Shown: piece after piece, positions 1-11,599 of the stretch
Numbering within the stretch: the first letter of the stretch is position 1
Layout: every line of letters begins with the position of its first letter
NCBI GenBank assembly: GCA_020310875.1
Contig: CM035407.1
Location: 194,504,821 to 194,568,820, forward strand
Length of the DNA stretch: 64,000 bases
Reading direction: 5' to 3'
Origin: Ceratopteris richardii
Lineage: Eukaryota > Streptophyta > Polypodiopsida > Polypodiales > Pteridaceae
Position numbers and translations under genes: made by a program
The notes under the pieces: generated by a model
Databases searched by the model: none
What the model was told of the DNA's origin: nothing
Seen by the model: only the letters and a program-made list of their open reading frames with translations

Positions 1-627
1 AAATTGGCTAAAAAACTCATCTCATCTCCAAATTTGTCTTCTTAGATGAACTTTCTTGCCATGAAAGAGATCTCTAAAAACTTTCTAGAAACACCTCTAG
101 ATACCTGTTTTAATGTAGCCTTTAACTTTCAAATGATGAAAGTGTATAAAAGCATTCCTTGAATCCTTCAAATTTCTTCATGATTGCTCTTGTAAGACAC
201 GACCTGCAAATGATAATCTGATAGTAGAAAGTGATACCTGTGATTTGATGTTGATCTGATTCTGCATCTTCTCTAAACCATTGTTCTTCCTTGAATTTGA
301 AGTAGTCTTCTCTTCATCAAGTCTGGGTCTTCAAACAATACTTTTGTAAAGTATTTGCATACTCTTCGAAAAATATTCGGCTGCTAACAGATCATCAACT
401 TCATACTCCACACTAATGAACACACCTGTGACTGAATTGTCTAATTCTCAAATCTCTACTCATCTAGATTAAGTGTGTATGTCAAATGTCAAATGTTAGA
501 AGATGCCTTTAAATTATATGTTGTAAATCTGGAAGTCTGAAAAACCTTTGAATATGAATGAGCCTTAATGCATTGACGCCAAAGACCTAAAGTTCTGAAA
601 GCAAAACCTTAGTGCTTTGATACCAAA
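1..627 (-). mobile_element. Partial internal region of the leftmost array unit
   Basis: This segment matches 10971-11599 and 15524-16148 almost base for base, so it is the primer-side end of a third internal region cut by the window edge. The primer-binding site lies at about 614-625 and reads GCTTTGATACCA on the plus strand, one change from the complement of TGGTATCAGAGC. There is no coding potential. The 102-codon minus frame that crosses 565-873 runs from this segment into the LTR and the inserted element, so it is not a gene. Confidence 0.8.
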
Positions 628-794
628 TGTTGGAAGTGAGGTAGGCCCTTGGCTCATGTCACATGTCCATGGTTCCATAGTTCCAGTATATACAACATTA
701 ATTCCAGCATTCTTCAATATTGAAAAAACATGAACATACCACAACTTAATCATACGGATGATGAGATAAAGATAGAGAAAGAATAGACAACATG

Positions 795-799
795 TGTAA
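795..799. other. Target-site duplication TGTAA (left copy)
   Basis: TGTAA precedes the 5' LTR and recurs at 7406-7410 directly after the 3' LTR. The single unduplicated TGTAA is seen in the two other LTRs of the host array. Confidence 0.9.
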
Positions 800-1226
800 T
801 GTAATAAAGTAAGTCTATGATCCAAGGGTCTGGCCGGTTCAGACAGATCTGAAATCGGACACCGTTTGGTCATCCGTGTGTATGACCAAAGATCTCGAGT
901 TTAGACTTACTAGGAGGTCTTGTGCTCTTGTGAACAAGTGAACCACTTAGCTTAGTGGTTAAGTCTCAAGGATGTGAAGGACGAGGTCTTGGGTTCAATC
1001 CCTATGAGGTACATGGGAAGAGTATTTTGCCCAAAGAGCTCTAGAGCCTTCTAGAAGCATCCACTGGACACTTGGCGCACATGTAGTTACATGGCTGACA
1101 CTTGGCTGGTTAGTATCCACCTGCCCAAGAAGGTAGTCCCCTGGAGAGAGCTATATATAGAGGCATTTGGTTGGGAGGAGAGTCATCTCTCTAGTATGTG
1201 GTGGTCGTAATCCTTGTACTGTTGCA
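800..1226 (+). repeat. 5' LTR of the young LARD-like element
   Basis: Begins TGTAATAAAG and ends TGTTGCA. A TATA box lies at 1152-1160 (TATATATAG), so transcription probably starts shortly downstream. The LTR also contains a tRNA-like module at about 940-1010 (separate entry). Its twin is 6979-7405. Confidence 0.9.
940..1010 (+). repeat. tRNA-like (SINE-head-like) module inside the LTR
   Basis: A pol III A-box-like sequence TAGCTTAGTGG (948-958) is followed about 34 bp later by a B-box-like GGTTCAATCC (992-1001), the spacing seen in tRNA genes. It resembles the head of the SINE at 62552-62701: both share TAG..TAGTGG, a GTGA..GG segment and GTCTTG.GTTCAA. The same module recurs in the 3' LTR at about 7119-7189. 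It is either an old SINE captured by the LTR or convergent tRNA similarity. Confidence 0.6.
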
Positions 1227-1227
1227 T

Positions 1228-1240
1228 TGGTATCAGAGCC
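1228..1240 (+). promoter_or_regulatory. Primer-binding site for initiator tRNA-Met
   Basis: TGGTATCAGAGCC starts two bases after the 5' LTR end and is complementary to the 3' end of plant initiator tRNA-Met. It is the priming site for minus-strand cDNA. Confidence 0.9.
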
Positions 1241-1424
1241 AAGCTCTCATGGTGACCTTGGGGGACATCATCACCTTCATAAGTTCTTATCGAATTTTTG
1301 TATATCCTTTCTTATACATGCGTCTCTTCTACTTCTTGGTTCGCGTGCACGCATATCCATGGTGGCGACAGCCTTGGCTAAGGAGTTTAGCAAAAGATAT
1401 CTTCATTTTCTACTGCGAGCCAGG

Positions 1425-2045
1425 GTGATCGAACCCCCGTCCCCCCAATTAGAGAGCGCTCGCGTATCCAAACAACCCACGGGCGTTGACGACTTCTATG
1501 CGCAGAAGTTCCTACTCTTAGAGAAAAAGCGTTGAAGAAGGCTTCAACCAAGAGCTAGAAAAGAAAAAGCAACTTATATCTGCTGTGAAGACGACGGATT
1601 CGAACTCTGGTCGCTAGTTCAAGAAAGCACTCATCTACCCAAGACGATTGAGCGCCGTTCGTGATCTAAGTCTGCTGCAGAACATGTTAGTCTCAAGTCG
1701 GTGCTGCAGACGGTCTGAGTTACCGAGTTAAAAAGAGGGCGATTATTGACCAGTTCTGTCCGGGGTTCGAACACAAGCGGCAGATTTGAGAGATCTTCGA
1801 AGTAGCCAAGGAGTTCATTCTTTAGCCATGAGCGCGATCTTCTATCCAACGCGCCCACGGGCGGTTCACTGTGAGCTATTCGAACTCGGATACAGGAGCA
1901 AAAGAGAGGACGGCGGTTCACTGTGAGCTATTCGAACTCGGATACAGGAGCAAAAGAGAGGAGATCTCTGCCATCAGCCCGCCCGAGTTTCGAACTCGGA
2001 ACCTCTCTTTGAGAGGAGCACTGCCTTATCCACTAAAGTAGAGGT
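1425..2045 (-). repeat. Cluster of tRNA-like B-box modules in the element leader
   Basis: On the minus strand at least four T-arm/B-box-like motifs occur in 620 bp: 1427-1438, 1596-1610, 1762-1774 and 1985-1997. Two further TTCGA copies lie in the 52-bp direct repeat 1861-1964. A-box-like stretches precede several of them on that strand, for example TTAGTGGATAAGG just upstream of the 1985-1997 motif. The 1425-1480 module resembles the SINE-like insert of LTR1 (12747-12942). I read this as a pile of degraded tRNA-derived SINE heads. The long frames crossing it do not look like genes. Confidence 0.5.
1861..1964. repeat. 52-bp direct tandem duplication
   Basis: Units 1861-1912 and 1913-1964 begin GCGGTTCACTGTGAGC and are nearly identical. 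Each contains one TTCGA core of the tRNA-like cluster. Confidence 0.85.
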
Positions 2046-2049
2046 TTTT

Positions 2050-5000
2050 GGTGATTACTCTCTCTGCATATTTTATTTAGTTCCAATCGTGTCTCTGCTC
2101 TTCTAATCCCGAATCGAGATCTTTTCATTTGGATTAATCTTTGGAGTTTGCTTATTACCTCAATCGAACCCGAGTGCATATCTGTGGTGGTCAAGGCCAA
2201 AGAAAAGTTTGGAGCAAAGTCTGAAAGAAGTGGAGCTGTGGAGTAAAGATTCGGAGGCCTTTGGTGATCAAAGTCAAACCAACTTTGAATTCGGACCAAA
2301 GTCTTGAGAGAATCACTCTTCCAAAGGATCAAGGGAAGGACGTAGCTCTATGTGGAGCTAAGTATTTTCCAGTTTCTGCTTGGCCTTAATGCTTGATTTA
2401 TCTTGTTTTCATTATTCTACACTTAATCCTAGATGCACATTGAAATAGCCAAGATTTCAATTGATTAAGTCTAGATTAGAATAATGAATTAATCCATTTC
2501 TTATTTCAAGCATTAGTTTGCATCAAGGAAAGACTTGATTTCAAAAAGATCCTTGTGCATCAAAGAATGTATTTTGGTAGTTTAAATACATATTTCCTTT
2601 CCATTGAGTAAGTTTTCTATTGCACTTCAAGGGTATGTTTTTATATCATAGTGCATTAGGACAAAGGAAAGGATATACATGCATCAGGATTGCATGATAT
2701 ACATTCTTAGTACAAGAAAAAAAAAAATCGTGCATCAAGTTCATGCATGATTGTCGTATTATTTTTTGGGCATGCAAAGAACATGCATGCATACGCATGT
2801 GAGCATATGCTTTTGCATGTAGATACATGCATTTGCATGATAGAATGGAATGTTGTTTGCAAGTAGATATGAGAATGTACTCTCTTAGTATTTAGCTTAC
2901 TTTATAAAGCTCGCAGTTTGACATTAGGGAAGACCAAGGACTAGTTAGTTGCAAAGACATACTAGTTCTAGTTTGCAACTCAAGTAATTAGTCGATTTCT
3001 TCCCAAGTCGATACTCTGCTATTAAAGATAAATACTTAATGACAATTAAGTATGATAGATGTCTTGCTAGGTATGAGTAAGCACTAAGAGAAAGTTAAGT
3101 AATAAATTTCCTTGATGACCAAGAAAATTTAATTACTTGCAAACTCTTTTGTGATGTATGATGACTCTAAGTCCTGGATGTACTTAGAAAGTCATGCGGA
3201 TAAAGCTTTAGTTGATTAGTTATATATCTTATGTAACTTCTCAAGCATCCCAAGGTTGGATGAGAACATCAACTATATTTCCAAAGTCCCATGAGCACTC
3301 TTCTATTTAGAAGATTTCGAAAGTTTAAAGAAGTTTCTTTGTGGTTTCAAGATTTGTATCTCATGATGAAACCTCGGTAAGTAACTTTTTGGAATTGAGA
3401 ATAGTCAAGCCTTCTATTTCCTGTGAGATCATTCTCCTACCATGTTTAAGATGAATTTATTTTTGGGAAGGTAGATGTTCCAAGTAGAGGATCTTAATTG
3501 ATTCATGAACTCTTCCCAAAAATACACATAAATTCATATTATATGATAGGTCCAAGGAATGATGCAGGCAAAACCTCTTTAGGATATAAATGTTTTGCCA
3601 AGATATAAAGGTACCAAGCTTTTATAAATTTTTATTTGATTTCATATCAAGGAGTGATGGAAATCAAAAGGTTAAACCTCAACATCAATTGATCCTTGAT
3701 ATCAATAAAAGGATGTTAGGTTCTATAGTTGCATCTCTGGTAAATGATGCAACTAGCTAAGCAATCTTTAGGAAATAATATAAGTTCCTAAAGACTTGAA
3801 GCAAGTATGAACTTTTCATTTAGGACTAGAAAGTTCCAAGAAATGGATTTTCAATCCATGAACTTCTCCTAAACAAGTTATAAAGTTCAAAGTGTTCATA
3901 GTTGCATTACTATTGGATCAATCAATAGACGCTTGGACTTTAAACATAAATTTGATTAGTGAAATATGTTTAAAGGACTCTAGTAACATCTGAAGATTGA
4001 CCAATAATAATGAGTTTTGTATCAAACTCAAGAATAGAAGTCGATATCACATAAATGAAAGTCAACTTAAACTTTCAAACTGGCAAATGTGATATTTTCT
4101 CTAGTTTGATACTCAGGAAATAAATACAATTGAATCAGTAAATTTTTGGATATCATTTGAAAGAATTTCTTTTAAATGTTCTTTTTGCAAAAGATTCCAA
4201 AATGAATCATTTGCTCAAGTTATTTGATTCCCTAGAAGGAATCTCAAGTCTTTGAAGAAATGGCATTCTTTCAAGTATTGAGAATGAAATTCTTCATACT
4301 CTTTAATCAGCAAGTAGTTCCCAGTAAATCCCTAACCACTAGAAGTGGTATTTCAAGTCCTATTTGTGATATAACCTAAAGGTATATCAAAAGATTCTTA
4401 GCTTTGGAATCTGAGAGGCATAAGTGTATGCTTGGACTTGAGAAAGATCTCTAAAAATCCTGCAGGTAAGCAAAGAAGCTTAAGATAGTTTAAGAGATCT
4501 TAAAGATAAAGACTAAGTCTTTTTATCGCAAGATCAACCAGACTTGATCAATCTTGGCCATGAATGTCCAAGTAATGTGCGATTAGAACTACTTTGTAGA
4601 TTGCCCAAGTATTGGCAATAAAATTCCTTTTGGGAATTATTCACTCAAGTTCCATTTATTCGATGGAAAACTGTGAAAAAGAGTAAGTTGTTCCAAGTCT
4701 GAACAGAGTAAAGAAATTCCAAGAATGTAGTCTGCAACCGTGAAAATGGTAATTAAGTCTGTGGAAGGTAAACCATAAGTGTTTACCTATCCTTAAAGGG
4801 ATTTTGGTACAAATCCAGAAAGCATGAGCGGATGCTTAAGACTTAAGCAGTAAAGAGATTCCTAAATAAAGTCCCCGGGATAGGTACCTAAAAGCACCAG
4901 TATAGAAAGGAATCTAAAGACAAGAAGTCATAAACTCTTGTCGCTACAAAATTGGTCAAGAATAACCAATTGAACTTGAATTTGAGAAATTCAAGTACTT

Positions 5001-6960
5001 GGAATTTTGATTGGTTTTCATTTGAAAACCCCAGTAAAGAAGAATTGATATTCTGTTAAGAGGTTTTCAAGTTTCCAAAGCAAAGCACATGATTATGAGG
5101 TGATCATGCGAAGGAATCAAAACCTAGGAAAATCTAGTTAGAGGTAATGCCTGAAACTTCCAATTCTTGTAAAAGAATTGAAGAAATAAGGTACTCTATC
5201 AAGAGATGTTTAGACTTTAGGATAAGAATCACCCACACATTAATGTGAATATAAAATAGGGTGGTATGGGACACCAGATTTTATACTCAGATTGATGTAG
5301 GAAAGATGGAATGGGACATCGGACCATGGGATGATGATTATCTTTTAGTCCTAGTTTGGATTTTGAAGTTAGGTTTCATCCTCAAGGGAATTAAGACTTC
5401 AAGGAAAAGTTTAATTCGTAAAGGATGAAAGTAGTATCTTACGATACTTCTAGGTAACTTCAAGATTAAGGAAACTGAAGATATGAAGTAAGTAACTTCC
5501 AAGATCTTCATAGAACACTTCAAGTTTAAGTGTTATTGATCAGAAATATTTGATAAATTTCTGAAAGAAGTTGGACTTTGATTTTAAATTGATCTTTTCA
5601 ACTAAAGATTTAATTGACTAAGTCAAGCATCAAGTTCCTAGTGTAACTTGATAAAATTCACTCTTTTAGACTCAAAGAAATGCACAAGAATTGCATTCAC
5701 GGAGTCAAAAAGATTGAATGTAACCTGAACTTAGTCTCAAGTGAAGCATTATTTGAATACAAAACTCATCAGCATAACCTCAGTGGGTCGACACACTGAT
5801 GTTGGTTACCACACTAGTATCTTGTGGTTGGATGATGTTTTTTATTTGCTTGAATCTTTTTGAGAAGCTAGCTTATTTCTCTTAAAGATAAAGTCAACGC
5901 TTCAATATCTTATTGAAATAGATCGTTGAGAAGTTAAAGTCCTGAGTCAACTAGACTTTGACTCATAGCAAGTTTATGTATGTGCGAAGTTTGAATTGGT
6001 TGTACAAAGTCTTAGTTATCTCTTTCCGCTTTCCAAATCTTTTGGAATTGACTCAGATATGGTATCTGATTTCTTTTTGCAAAAGACCAGGGATAGCCGG
6101 TTAGAATTAGATAACTAACTTGAACATCCTAGATAGATGTTATGTACAAGAACCTTTTCAATCTTCAAAAGATGATAAGTCTAAGTAGACTTATTCATTT
6201 GATTTTGCTTCAAGTTATAGCATAAATAACTTTCTAGAGTCCAGTATACTCTAGAATAGGGAAGTTAGGAATTGCTCATCAGATTGACAATTCCCAAGAA
6301 CTTTCAGTTAAAAGTCTTTGAGAAAAGTGTCCTAAGTTGGACAATTTTCATTTTGAATTTGAATTGGTGAAGTTAGTAATGGTTGGTCCCACGAATGGTA
6401 AACTTTCTCCTACAGTTTACATAGGATTTTTTCAACTCATTGGGACAGAATAGTCCTCTAGTCGGGTGAAAAAATCAAGTAACTGTTAGATAAAAGTAAA
6501 CCATTGTACAGACATCTAAAGTTAGATGTATGGGACAACCACACTTCAAGTTCTCCAAAACAAATTCAAGTGAATCAAGAATTCTCAAAGTCTTACGAGG
6601 GATAAGAATCCCACCTTCATTACTAAGCCCATGCACCAGTTATGCCTAGAAATGGACTAGTAATTTGAATCCACCTAATTCACATGTTTGTGCCTAGATC
6701 GCACATCCAGAAACTGTGAATTAGCCAGGGATATGTGTTTAGATCCACCTTTATTATTCATTCACTATTTTGTACTTTGACTAGTTTATCAAAGTGCAAA
6801 GCGAGATAGTGTTTAGAATCATTTGGGCAAGGATGCCACCACAGAGATGAGACATGTTCTTCCAGTTCTAGAACATGATCATGTTCTTCCAGTTTTAGAA
6901 CATGAGGCTCGGGGGTTGCCTACAGTATGTATATAGCTCTATTTTCGAGGACGAAAATAT
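2050..6960. other. Non-coding interior of the LARD-like element
   Basis: Almost 5 kb of AT-rich sequence with stops in all frames. I find no conserved retrotransposon domain. A tandem pair of a 27-bp motif (CATGTTCTTCCAG...) at 6853-6906 contains the 16-bp palindrome GAACATGATCATGTTC (6871-6886). It sits about 80 bp before the polypurine tract. Confidence 0.7.
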
Positions 6961-6965
6961 TTTCC

Positions 6966-6978
6966 AAGGGGGGAAGAA
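6966..6978 (+). promoter_or_regulatory. Polypurine tract
   Basis: AAGGGGGGAAGAA immediately precedes the TGTAAT start of the 3' LTR and would prime plus-strand cDNA. Confidence 0.85.
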
Positions 6979-7405
6979 TGTAATAAAGTAAGTCTATGAT
7001 CCAAGGGTCTGGCCGGTTCAGACAGATCTGAAATCGGACACCGTTTGGTCATCCGTGTGTATGACCAAAGATCTCGAGTTTAGACTTACTAGGAGGTCTT
7101 GTGCTCTTGTGAACAAGTGAACCACTTAGCTTAGTGGTTAAGTCTCAAGGATGTGAAGGACGAGGTCTTGGGTTCAATCCCTATGAGGTACATGGGAAGA
7201 GTATTTTGCCCAAAGAGCTCTAGAGCCTTCTAGAAGCATCCACTGGACACTTGGCGCACATGTAGTTACATGGCTGACACTTGGCTGGTTAGTATCCACC
7301 TGCCCAAGAAGGTAGTCCCCTGGAGAGAGCTATATATAGAGGCATTTGGTTGGGAGGAGAGTCATCTCTCTAGTATGTGGTGGTCGTAATCCTTGTACTG
7401 TTGCA
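6979..7405 (+). repeat. 3' LTR of the young LARD-like element
   Basis: 427 bp, read as identical to 800-1226, including the TATA box and the tRNA-like module (A-box-like 7127-7137, B-box-like 7171-7180). Followed by the target duplication TGTAA. Confidence 0.9.
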
Positions 7406-8479
7406 TGTAAGGTGTTACGTAAGCCATTGCTTACTCATAGTATCATATATACCAATGTTCAATGTACAATGTGGGAGTAAAACTCTCAACCACTCTATGT
7501 GATGAGAAATAGATGGATGAATAGATGAATGTACAAATGTAACAAACATATTCAGATGTATGGGCAGAAATCTGAATATACATGAGATGTGTGACCTTAT
7601 AGGTTATAGAAGAGTGAATATGAGTGACTGAAAGAGGAAGGATCAGTGTGAAACTGATAATCAACAAACCCTCATCTGAACTTAGGCTATGGAAGACCCT
7701 AAGTCAGATACGTGTGTGAAAAGATCACATACCTAAAAAATAGCAATGAATGCTAACAAGTTTGCTGCCGGAAATCCTCAAACTCATGTGAACACACCTT
7801 CTCAAACACCTCATCCAAATATGCATAAAGCATATATGTACTGCTTCTCTTGGACCTATGCTGAATAGGACTCCTCCTCATATGAACGCTACTGCCTCCA
7901 TAAAATTCAAGTAGTACCTATGTGCATAAAGAGAATATGTACCTGAATACTTAACATAAGATGTAAATTTTATGTTAACTACCATCCAATGTCTTAGAAG
8001 TAGCCCGACATCTTCTTGTAGAAGACAATCTTCAACCTGATATCTTCTTGTAGAAGACAATCTTCAAATACACCATGTAGATGGCTGATCCCCACCATCA
8101 AGCTGCTAATGACCAAGTCTTCTTGCCATGAACAAGAGATAACCTCCTCTCCATGAGCTAGAGTGTGAGCACACCCTTCATCTTCTCTAAGAAGAATCAT
8201 TAAGAAGAACTTCATAGCTGCTCCTCAACATGCTTCAACTTAGCACCATGGCTGCCCCATGTGCTAGACGAAACACCACCTTTATTGAGGTCCAAGCTCC
8301 AAGCTTGTGTTGAATACTAGGTGAAGGATGAATACAATGAGCATGAGGCTCTTCTTATATAGTATTGTATAGATCTTGAAAAGCAGTTCCCACGCATTTT
8401 ATTTGTACAAGGACTTATAAAAAGTCTACACAACTTGTAAATTGTGAGGAAGATGGACCAATGGACATTGTTTCCAAAA

Positions 8480-11400
8480 ATCCCCCCTGCAATGTCATAT
8501 TGGTACAACATGGACTGGATTTGCAACCTGTCATAAGCTGCAAACTATCACAAGCTTCAAGTTTGTACTCCCGCACTTCAGAACTTGTTCTTCAAAAGTC
8601 TTCTTCAAAACTAAATTTGACTTTCCTTCCAAAAACCTGAACTTGCTGAATATGAACCATAATACTTGAGAACATATGCAAACTAGATATCCAATAGTGT
8701 ACACATCAAGCAATCACTGCTTGACAACAAATGTAGCATGAGCTGTCTCCGAACTTGCTATCTCCTGTTTTCAAAAACCTGAAAACATACACTAGGATCC
8801 ATATATTTGCATTTACCTTCCAAAAACGTTTCTCAACGTACTTGTGATGCGTCATGTAAATACACTAAAAAAAAATCAAGATCTGAATCTTGGAACCTAT
8901 GACTGAGAACTCACAACTTAGTGTATTATGAACACTGCTAGTTCATCTCTGACTCTACTCAAGTCAAATCAACTCAATCCATGAGTTTTATCAAAAGATC
9001 ATATCTATGATGTCATCATGTCTTCATCCTTTAAATCCTTCATACCTCTTTCCTTCACAACTTGGTATAAACATATATGTGCGCACTTTTCAAACATACC
9101 TTTCTGAAACATCAAGCCTCTCTTTAATAGAACTCTGGAACCTTCTCCTGAACAGGAACACCTAACAGGAACTTTCTCCAAACATTCTTTTTCTTCCTTC
9201 TTCTTTCAAAGCTGGAACATAAAGAGAACCTGAAAAAGGAAATATAGGAATACCTGAAATAGGAATACCTATAGGTATGAATTTGCATTCTTTCACATAT
9301 GGCTGAAAATAAGTCTTCATGTTTCATCACCCCTGGATGATTTAACACTTGTATCCAAAATTCTTCAAATATATCAGACTTTATGAAATGTGGAACCTCT
9401 TCCTTCTTTCAATAAATCTGATGTTCAGTGATCAATACCGGTATCTGAAACAAAATCTCTGAACCCTTTTTATTAGCATTGTGCACATGCCAATAGCTTT
9501 CCATGTCATTCCTCAGCTTTCCAAATTTTAGAATAAGGTTAGTTGAACCTAACATAACAAAACCTTGCTGAAATCTTTATAGGATTCATAACCTTCTGTA
9601 ACATAACAAGTATCTTCTTCTATCTTTCTGCAAGACAAATTTGATAGAACCGGAATCTTTGACTTACTTCTTCCAATGTTAAGAATCTTCACAAACAAAG
9701 GATAGACAACAGACTCATAAAAACTTAAGATCATACAAAATCTATTCAAGATCAATGATCTCTCCTGTGTAGAATCTGCTCTTATCAAACCTTCATGTCT
9801 CAATGTTTGATTTGCTACCTGAATGTCTCCAAGTGTCCATATTTTACATAAAGTTGTAAAACTTTTCTTCAAACAAATTCTTTCCAAGAATCTGTAACTA
9901 CTTGAAACATAAGTGGACAAACTTCTCACCTTGAGAACTCCAAAAGCTGCAAGTTGATACTTCATAACTTTCATATTTTACCCGCGTGAAATGTGATAGT
10001 ACCTGCTTGATTTTCTTTTGGCTAACTCCACTTCTCAATCAAGTGATAGGATTTAATGGAAAACCTTTTTTAATACAAGCATGTATCCAAAAATCAAGAC
10101 AATCACTGAAAGTAGAATCTCCATTGACTTGTACATCAACAAGATTCTGAATTTTTTGAAGTTTTTGAAAATACTGAATATGAGATAACCTTTTCCAAAC
10201 ATAAAACCTCAAGCAAAGTCTTCAACATTTGCTACAAAAAACTCTTTACCTTAAGAGTTAGATAAAGAGGAAATATACTTCTCTGCAACTTGTCATATAT
10301 CAAGTAGCTCTGTATTGACACTCCAGGAATTCTTTGAGGGATCATATAAGCTGCCTGCTCAAACACTTCAACTTATATATAACTCATACATTTGAGTCAA
10401 AACATAAGTTGTCTTTGAAATCTGCTGCTTTTCTTTCTCTCAATGCAATTCTTTGTCAAATCTACTAAATCATGACCAAGTGTAATGCAAAACAAGAAAC
10501 TGCTTCTTCTTTAAACAAGATGTTCTCGTAGACTTGTCTTTGGGTGTAGAGGATAAAATAGGAAAAGTATATGGAAAGTATATGAGAAAAGGAAGCCTTA
10601 CTTTTCTTTTGGAAATGATGGACTTTCTTCTTCTGCATCTTTCTTCCACCTGATGATGTTAACATCTTCAGACTTCTCTTCCATACCTTTTGTTCTCTTC
10701 ATCTTGAAGTAGCAAACACTCTTGACCTCTTCAAATGTACTTTTCTCTTCCTCTAGTGCTAAGAGTAAGAGACAAAACAAACATGTTATACAAATGGAAG
10801 TGAATATATAATCATGTTTTATCATCTCCTCATATCTTTGAATCAAAATGTTGTTTCAAATGTCTAAAATGACTAAATTCACCAATCTTTTGTCTGAATG
10901 ATGAATTAACCTTCTAGAGTTACCTCTCTAGATCACATTTGTACCTTGATATCCAACCAACTTACAAGAGAAAATTGGCTGAAAAACTCATCTCATCTCC
11001 AAATTTGTCTTCTTAGATGAACTTTCTTGCCATGAAAGAGATCTCTAAAAACTTTCTACAAACACCTCTAGATACTTGTTTTGATGTAGCCTTTAACTTT
11101 CAAATGATGAAAGTGTGTAAAAGAATTCCTTGAATCCTTCAAATCTCTTCATAACTGCTCTTCTAAGACACGACGTGCAAATGATAATCTGATAGTAGAA
11201 AGTGATACCTGTGATTTGATGTTGATCTGATTCCTTCATCTTCTCTAAACCATTGTTCTTCCTTGAATTTGAAGTAGTCTTCTCTTCATCATGTCTGGAT
11301 CTTCAAACAATACTTTTGTAAAGTATTTGCATACTCTTCCAAAAATATTCGACTGCTAACAAATCATCAACTTCATACTCCACACTGATGAACACACATG

Positions 11401-11599
11401 TGACTGAATTGTCTAATTCTCAAATCTCTACTCATCTAGATTAAGTGTGTATGTCAAATGTCAAATGTTAGAAGATGCCTTTAAATTATATGTTGTAAAT
11501 CTGGAAGTCTGGAAAACCTATGAATATGAATGAGCCTTAATGCATTGATGCCAAAGACCTAAAGTTCTGAAACCAAAACCTTAGTGCTCTGATACCAAA
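8480..11599 (-). mobile_element. Internal region A of the array element
   Basis: 3.1 kb between LTR0 and LTR1. On the minus strand the primer site is at about 11586-11597 (complement of TGGTATCAGAGC) and the polypurine tract is near 8480-8490. The longest frame is 141 codons (9549-9974 minus) and is not recognisable. The matching frame in internal region B is split into pieces by small indels, which argues against a conserved protein. Confidence 0.75.

Larger units (their letters stand above)
800..7405 (+). mobile_element. Young non-coding LTR retrotransposon (LARD-like, Ty3/gypsy-type ends)
   Basis: A 6606-bp element with two 427-bp LTRs (800-1226, 6979-7405) that read as identical by eye, flanked by the 5-bp target duplication TGTAA (795-799, 7406-7410). 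The unoccupied site exists twice in the same array at 11767-11771 and 16316-16320, which confirms both ends. A tRNA-Met primer site follows the 5' LTR and a G-rich polypurine tract precedes the 3' LTR. The motif TTCGAGGACGAA at 6944-6955, just before the polypurine tract, is typical of the 3' end of plant Ty3/gypsy elements. The 5.75-kb interior holds no gag, protease, integrase or RT frame. This is therefore a large retrotransposon derivative that must be moved by enzymes from an autonomous gypsy relative. Identical LTRs imply very recent insertion. Confidence 0.92.
628..8479 (-). repeat. LTR0 of the array, interrupted by the 800-7405 element
   Basis: The LTR runs 628-799 and resumes after the inserted element at 7411-8479, about 1.24 kb without the insert. 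Compared with LTR1 it lacks a tRNA-like insert of roughly 195 bp: position 8390/8391 is the empty counterpart of 12747-12942. It contains a TATA-like element on the minus strand near 8355-8370 and a short tandem of a GACATCTTCTTGTAGAAG-type motif near 8008-8070. Its right end has CCAAAA where LTR1 has CCAACA and abuts a minus-strand polypurine tract at 8480-8488. Confidence 0.8.

Noticed and set aside
940-1010. Genuine tRNA gene in the LTR
   Set aside because: The A- and B-box-like motifs are present, but I could not build an acceptor stem or a complete cloverleaf.
1167-1535. 122-codon plus frame at the LTR-leader junction
   Set aside because: It starts inside the LTR, crosses the primer site and the tRNA-like cluster, and resembles no gag.
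9549-9974. 141-codon minus frame as a real gene of the array element
   Set aside because: The equivalent region of the neighbouring unit (14093-14521) is broken into shifted pieces, and no known domain is visible.
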